The notes under the pieces: generated by a model | Seen by the model: the letters and a program-made list of their open reading frames with translations, nothing else | Told to the model about the DNA's origin: nothing | The model's database searches: none | In this document: piece by piece, positions 5,786-8,245 of the stretch | Layout: each line of letters starts with the position of its first letter | Numbering within the stretch: the first letter of the stretch is position 1 | Source: an uncultured Oscillibacter sp. | GTDB lineage: Bacteria; Bacillota_A; Clostridia; Oscillospirales; Oscillospiraceae | DNA length: 8,245 bases | Assembly: GCA_948902155.1 (NCBI GenBank) | Contig: CAQVQZ010000098.1 | Coordinates: 1-8,245, forward strand | Direction: 5' to 3' | Position numbers and translations under genes: made by a program

Positions 5786-5989
5786 TCACTTGTTCAGCGT
5801 CAGCTTAAAGTCCGGCCCCTGGGGCTCCACCGCCGTCCGGTAGCCCTGCGACTGGGCGTAGCGGGTGACGTTCTCCACCGCAACCTGGGCGTCCACCAGA
5901 ACCTCCAGCACGGCGGGGGCGTCCTTTTGAATGGCCTTCTGGGTCATGACCACCGGCATGGGGCAGGACAGTCCTCTCGCGTCGATCAT
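5786..5989 (-). CDS. TusA/SirA-family small sulfur/selenium carrier-like protein (YedF N-domain type)
   Basis: A cytoplasmic 67-aa protein of the TusA/SirA/YedF fold. The N-terminus MIDARGLSCPMPVV holds the CPxP motif, with C9 as the predicted persulfide or selenide carrier cysteine, followed by the usual helix and beta strands. In anaerobes with YedE, YedF proteins usually add a C-terminal DsrE-like domain. Here only the TusA domain exists. I choose ATG at 5989 over the in-frame GTG at 5992. The site AAAGGAGG (5997-6004) is 7 nt from the ATG and only 4 nt from the GTG, and TGATG overlaps the yedE stop by one base. It is the last gene of the operon, before a clear terminator. The likely job is to receive Se or S from the transporter. 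Plain TusA-like sulfur transfer is the alternative. Confidence 0.88.
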   Translation of the reverse strand: MIDARGLSCPMPVVMTQKAIQKDAPAVLEVLVDAQVAVENVTRYAQSQGYRTAVEPQGPDFKLTLNK

Positions 5990-7092
5990 CACGCTTCCTC
6001 CTTTCCGGGAAGATGGAGCAGGCTGACGGCCAGCAGCACCGCAAACCCGGCGGCCACGGCGATCATGCCCGCGGCGCCGATGCCGCCCACCTGATAGACG
6101 CCGTCCGCCGTGCTGTCCGGATTCCCCGCCAGGCCGAAATTGTGGGCAATGGCCGCGCCTGCAATCATGCCCAGCACCGTCACGGCCGCGTCGCCGTTGC
6201 CCTCTCCCGCCAGGATCAGCTGCCGCAGGGGGCAGCCCCCCAGAAGGATGGAGCCCCAGCCCGCCAGGGCCATGCCCAGGAAGGACCAGAGGTGCTGGCT
6301 GTGGGCCACAGGCTGGGAGAGCATGGAGAGGTTATAGTTCCCCGCGATCAGGTTCCCGACAGTGACGGTGATCCAAATGGTCAGAAAGCCCGCCAGCAGC
6401 GTGAAATCCCGGAGCAGGAACGCGTCCCGGAGGCCCCCCGCCATGCACAGGCGGCTCCTCTGGGCGAGGAAGCCCACCGCCAGCCCGACGGCCAGGGACA
6501 CCAGCCAGAAGGCCCGCATGGAGCCCGGCCCCTCCTCGGAGAACTTCAAGAGGCCCGGGGCCAGCAGAAGCAGGGCCAGCAGCCCCGCCATCACGGCGGG
6601 CAGCGCCAGGCCCTCTCCCATTTTGACGGGATAGGCCCGGCCCAGGGAGAACCCCTTCTTCAAAAAGACCACGCCCGCCAGGATGCCCGCCAGGAAGCCC
6701 AGCAGCCCCGCCACGGCGGTGAGGTCCCCCCCGCCCAGGCGGATGACCATCCGCAGGGGGCACCCCAGGAAGGCCAGCGCGCCGATCATGACAAACAGCC
6801 CCAGGACGAAGCGGGTGGCGGGGCAGGAGCCCGCCCTGGCCTTAAACTCCCGGAAGGCGAAGGCCGAGAGCATGGCCCCCAGGACGATGCCGATGATCTC
6901 CGGGCGGATGTACTGGACCTTCCCCGCGCTGTGGAGGCCCAGGGCCCCGGCAATGTCCCGCTCGAAGCAGGCGATGCAGAAGCCCATGTTCTTCGGATTT
7001 CCGGCGGCGGTCAGAAGCAGCGCCGCCGCACCCACCACTGCGCCGGCCAGAATCATCAAGCCGTAGCGGCGGACAAAGGCGTTTTCTTTCAT
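5989..7092 (-). CDS. yedE: YedE/YeeE-family putative selenium (or sulfur) transporter
   Basis: Polytopic inner-membrane protein of 367 aa with about nine or ten hydrophobic segments and an internal duplication (DUF395/Sulf_transp). FLGCPLRMVIRLGGGD near 108-123 recurs as LLGGCPLRQLILAGEGNGD in the second half. Conserved cysteines lie in GFCIACFERD (C39, C42), GSCPATRF (C90), the two GCPLR motifs (C111 is the first) and RLCMAGGLRD. This matches the family annotated as YedE selenium transporter in Se-utilising anaerobes. Related YeeE proteins take up thiosulfate, so sulfur is the alternative. ATG at 7092 follows GGGGGAG with about 8 nt spacing. The stop overlaps the start of the TusA-like gene (TGATG). 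A DUF3343 gene 57 nt upstream strengthens the selenium reading. No selD, selA or selenoprotein gene is in view to confirm it. Confidence 0.88.
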   Translation of the reverse strand: MKENAFVRRYGLMILAGAVVGAAALLLTAAGNPKNMGFCIACFERDIAGALGLHSAGKVQYIRPEIIGIVLGAMLSAFAFREFKARAGSCPATRFVLGLFVMIGALAFLGCPLRMVIRLGGGDLTAVAGLLGFLAGILAGVVFLKKGFSLGRAYPVKMGEGLALPAVMAGLLALLLLAPGLLKFSEEGPGSMRAFWLVSLAVGLAVGFLAQRSRLCMAGGLRDAFLLRDFTLLAGFLTIWITVTVGNLIAGNYNLSMLSQPVAHSQHLWSFLGMALAGWGSILLGGCPLRQLILAGEGNGDAAVTVLGMIAGAAIAHNFGLAGNPDSTADGVYQVGGIGAAGMIAVAAGFAVLLAVSLLHLPGKEEA

Positions 7093-7149
7093 ATGGTTTC
7101 TCCCCCTGTCGAAATTCTTTTTCCAGAATAACGGTGCGCTAAAAAAGCG

Positions 7150-7386
7150 TCACAGCAGCAGGTCGTGGAACCCCGCGGCCTCAATGCCCGCCTCCCGGAG
7201 GCGCCTCTCCAGGACTTCCCGCAGCTCCGGCGGCGCGGACCAGGCGATGCCGCAGTCGGACGTAACGCTTCTGGGCACGGAAATCAGCCTCCCTTCCAGC
7301 CCCTCCCGGCGGCAGAGGCGCTCCGCCGCCATGGCTCCGGCGGTGGTGTGAAAGGACACCACACAGCGGGGACTGCGCTGGCGCAT
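7150..7386 (-). CDS. DUF3343 putative Se/S carrier-like protein
   Basis: A 78-aa cytoplasmic protein. VVSFHTTAGAMAAE at residues 9-22 and the conserved SVPRSVTSDCGIAW at 36-49, with C45 as the likely carrier cysteine, match the DUF3343 family (Pfam name: putative Se/S carrier-like). In clostridia it often sits beside yedE, yedF or cysteine-desulfurase-type genes. ATG at 7384-7386 follows AGGAGG (7394-7399) with 7 nt spacing. It is the first gene of the operon, 57 nt before yedE. That 57-nt gap has no clear terminator. The biochemical role is not proven for this family. Confidence 0.85.
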   Translation of the reverse strand: MRQRSPRCVVSFHTTAGAMAAERLCRREGLEGRLISVPRSVTSDCGIAWSAPPELREVLERRLREAGIEAAGFHDLLL

Positions 7387-7417
7387 GGCGGACCCTCCTT
7401 TTCGTTATTCTTTTAAA

Positions 7418-7446
7418 AAGATAACACATTTTTACAGGGCTTGCAA
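7418..7446 (-). promoter_or_regulatory. Promoter of the DUF3343-yedE-tusA operon
   Basis: On the minus strand TTGCAA (7446-7441), 17-nt spacer, TATCTT (7423-7418) preceded by TGT, an extended -10 feature. It lies about 30 bp before the DUF3343 start codon, leaving a short leader with the AGGAGG site. The -35 lies inside a perfect palindrome (7436-7451). Confidence 0.65.
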
Positions 7447-7451
7447 GCCCT
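7436..7451. promoter_or_regulatory. 16-bp perfect palindrome over the -35 box, candidate operator
   Basis: AGGGCTTGCAAGCCCT is fully self-complementary over 16 bp and covers the -35 hexamer of the selenium-type operon. A dimeric repressor bound here would block RNA polymerase. I cannot assign the site to a known regulator family. No regulator gene is adjacent. Confidence 0.55.
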
Positions 7452-7700
7452 TGCCGGGAAAAGATCAACCTTTTCGCAGGTTTTCATAATTTGCATAATG
7501 CGCCCTGCATTTTTTTGGAAGAATTGTCCAAAATCCGTTCCGCATTTCCGCCGATTCCTGCCGGAGGACGCATAATTTTCGCTCTTCTGGAAATCCTTCT
7601 CCAGGTGGATGCCCGGCGGGCTTCCGGCTGCCCTGGAAAACCAATACTTTATTATCAAAAATTCACAATGGGCCTTTCAAATTGTTGTTTGAAATGATGA
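7452..7700. other. Intergenic region with no gene recognised
   Basis: This AT-richer stretch between the divergent DUF3343 and gap units holds only short inverted repeats. TTTTGGA (7513-7519) pairs with TCCAAAA (7527-7533). TTTCAAA (7675-7681) pairs with TTTGAAA (7688-7694), the latter 6 bp upstream of the gap -35 and a possible operator. An 81-codon minus-strand frame crosses the region but resembles nothing known. No RNA gene or riboswitch core was recognised. Confidence 0.5.
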
Positions 7701-7729
7701 TTGCCAAAAACTTCACGTTGTGGTAGTAT
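7701..7729 (+). promoter_or_regulatory. Promoter of gap
   Basis: TTGCCA (7701-7706), 17-nt spacer, TAGTAT (7724-7729), with an overlapping TATACT at 7727-7732, so the exact -10 is uncertain. The predicted start near 7736 gives an untranslated leader of about 90 nt before gap. Confidence 0.6.
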
Positions 7730-7751
7730 ACTTCTGGAAATCAAGCAAACA

Positions 7752-7772
7752 AATCGTTTACGCAATCGTTTA
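7752..7772 (+). repeat. Direct repeat in the gap 5' leader
   Basis: AATCGTTTA occurs twice (7752-7760 and 7764-7772), 12 bp apart, just after the predicted transcription start. Each copy contains AATCGTTT, which fits the AANCGNTT core of LacI-family half-sites. One helical turn apart, the two could bind a regulator as a roadblock. It is not a full cre or CggR site. Confidence 0.4.
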
Positions 7773-7824
7773 TATGGTATTCCGGTGCAATTTGTACCAA
7801 AATTTCGAAAGGAGCTCCTGTATT

Positions 7825-8245
7825 ATGAAAGCGAAAATCGGCATCAATGGTTTTGGCCGCATCGGCCGCATCGTGTTCCGCGCCGCCCTGAAGCGCGACG
7901 ACGTCGAGGTCGTCGGCCTGAACGACCCCTTCATGAACCCCGAGTATATGGCCTACATGCTGAAGTATGACAGCGTCCACGGCCGCTTCCCCGGCGAGGT
8001 CTCTTACACCGCCGACGCCCTGGTGGTGGACGGCAAGGAGTTCAAGGTCTTCACCGCCAAGGAAGTCGGCGACATCCCCTGGAGCACCGTTGGCGCCGAG
8101 TATATCTGCGAGTGCACCGGCCAGCACCTGGAAAAGAGCAAGTGCGAGGGCCACATCAAGGCCGGAGCCAAGCACGTCATCATGGGCGCCCCCTCCAAGG
8201 ACGACACCCCGATGTTCGTCATGGGCGTGAACAACAAGAAGTACA
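7825..8245 (+). CDS. gap: Glyceraldehyde-3-phosphate dehydrogenase, N-terminal part (runs off right edge)
   Basis: Glycolytic enzyme oxidising glyceraldehyde-3-phosphate to 1,3-bisphosphoglycerate with NAD(P). The first 140 codons are present with no stop. The Rossmann fold starts with KIGINGFGRIGR (residues 4-15), then LNDPF, MLKYDSVHGRF, the CTG segment near 97 and GAPSKDD near 122-128 of type I GAPDH. The catalytic Cys (around residue 150, SCTTN motif) lies beyond the window. The ATG at 7825 follows AAAGGAG (7808-7814) with 10 nt spacing. The region is less biased to rare or GC-only codons than its neighbours and rich in preferred codons (AAG, GGC, GAC), as expected for a highly expressed gene. 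It is divergent from the selenium-type operon and has its own promoter. Confidence 0.96.
   Translation, partial: MKAKIGINGFGRIGRIVFRAALKRDDVEVVGLNDPFMNPEYMAYMLKYDSVHGRFPGEVSYTADALVVDGKEFKVFTAKEVGDIPWSTVGAEYICECTGQHLEKSKCEGHIKAGAKHVIMGAPSKDDTPMFVMGVNNKKY

Noticed and set aside
5048..6094. Long plus-strand frame over lrgB and the tusA-like gene
   Set aside because: It is Arg/Gly/Pro-rich and out of frame with lrgB, crosses the convergent terminator and is antisense to the TusA-like gene. No plausible start.
7413..7658. 81-codon minus-strand frame upstream of the DUF3343 gene
   Set aside because: It has no recognisable family, overlaps the DUF3343-operon promoter and palindrome, and I see no convincing ribosome site for it. 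A spurious frame is more likely than a small gene.

Overview
The window reads as chromosomal DNA of a high-GC (about 60-65% by eye), strictly anaerobic Firmicute. A gut Oscillospiraceae-type organism (Flavonifractor/Lawsonibacter-like) is my best guess. The reasons are strong AGGAGG ribosome sites, compact operons, a MetNIQ transporter of Gram-positive lipoprotein type, a clostridial-style selenium-trafficking cluster and a GC-biased codon third position. That bias also creates very long open frames antisense to the real genes. No mobile elements, CRISPR arrays, rRNA or tRNA genes were seen.

Layout. (1) Positions 4343 down to 1, minus strand: a complete regulatory leader followed by metN-metI-metQ and a GlcD/D-lactate-dehydrogenase-like FAD oxidase that runs off the left edge just short of its end. 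(2) 4520-5642, plus strand: a divergent lrgA-lrgB (CidA/CidB-type) pair with its own promoter. (3) 7446 down to 5736, minus strand: a self-contained operon of a DUF3343 Se/S-carrier-like protein, a YedE-type selenium (or sulfur) transporter and a TusA/SirA-like protein, with a promoter, a palindromic candidate operator and an intrinsic terminator. (4) 7701 to the right edge, plus strand: promoter and first 140 codons of gap (glyceraldehyde-3-phosphate dehydrogenase).

The most interesting element is the leader of the methionine transporter operon. A near-consensus promoter is followed by a Shine-Dalgarno site and a 36-codon ORF with six Met codons among its first 17. Next comes an intrinsic terminator ending 8 nt before the metN ribosome site. 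One leader segment can pair either with RNA inside the Met-codon cluster or with the 5' arm of the terminator. That is the 1:2 / 2:3 / 3:4 arrangement of classical amino-acid attenuators such as trpL and hisL. Neither a SAM-I riboswitch nor a T-box, the usual Firmicute methionine controls, is visible. I infer ribosome-mediated attenuation by methionine availability. The FAD-dependent 2-hydroxyacid oxidase as fourth gene suggests that the operon may also handle a methionine precursor such as a hydroxy analogue, but this is inference.
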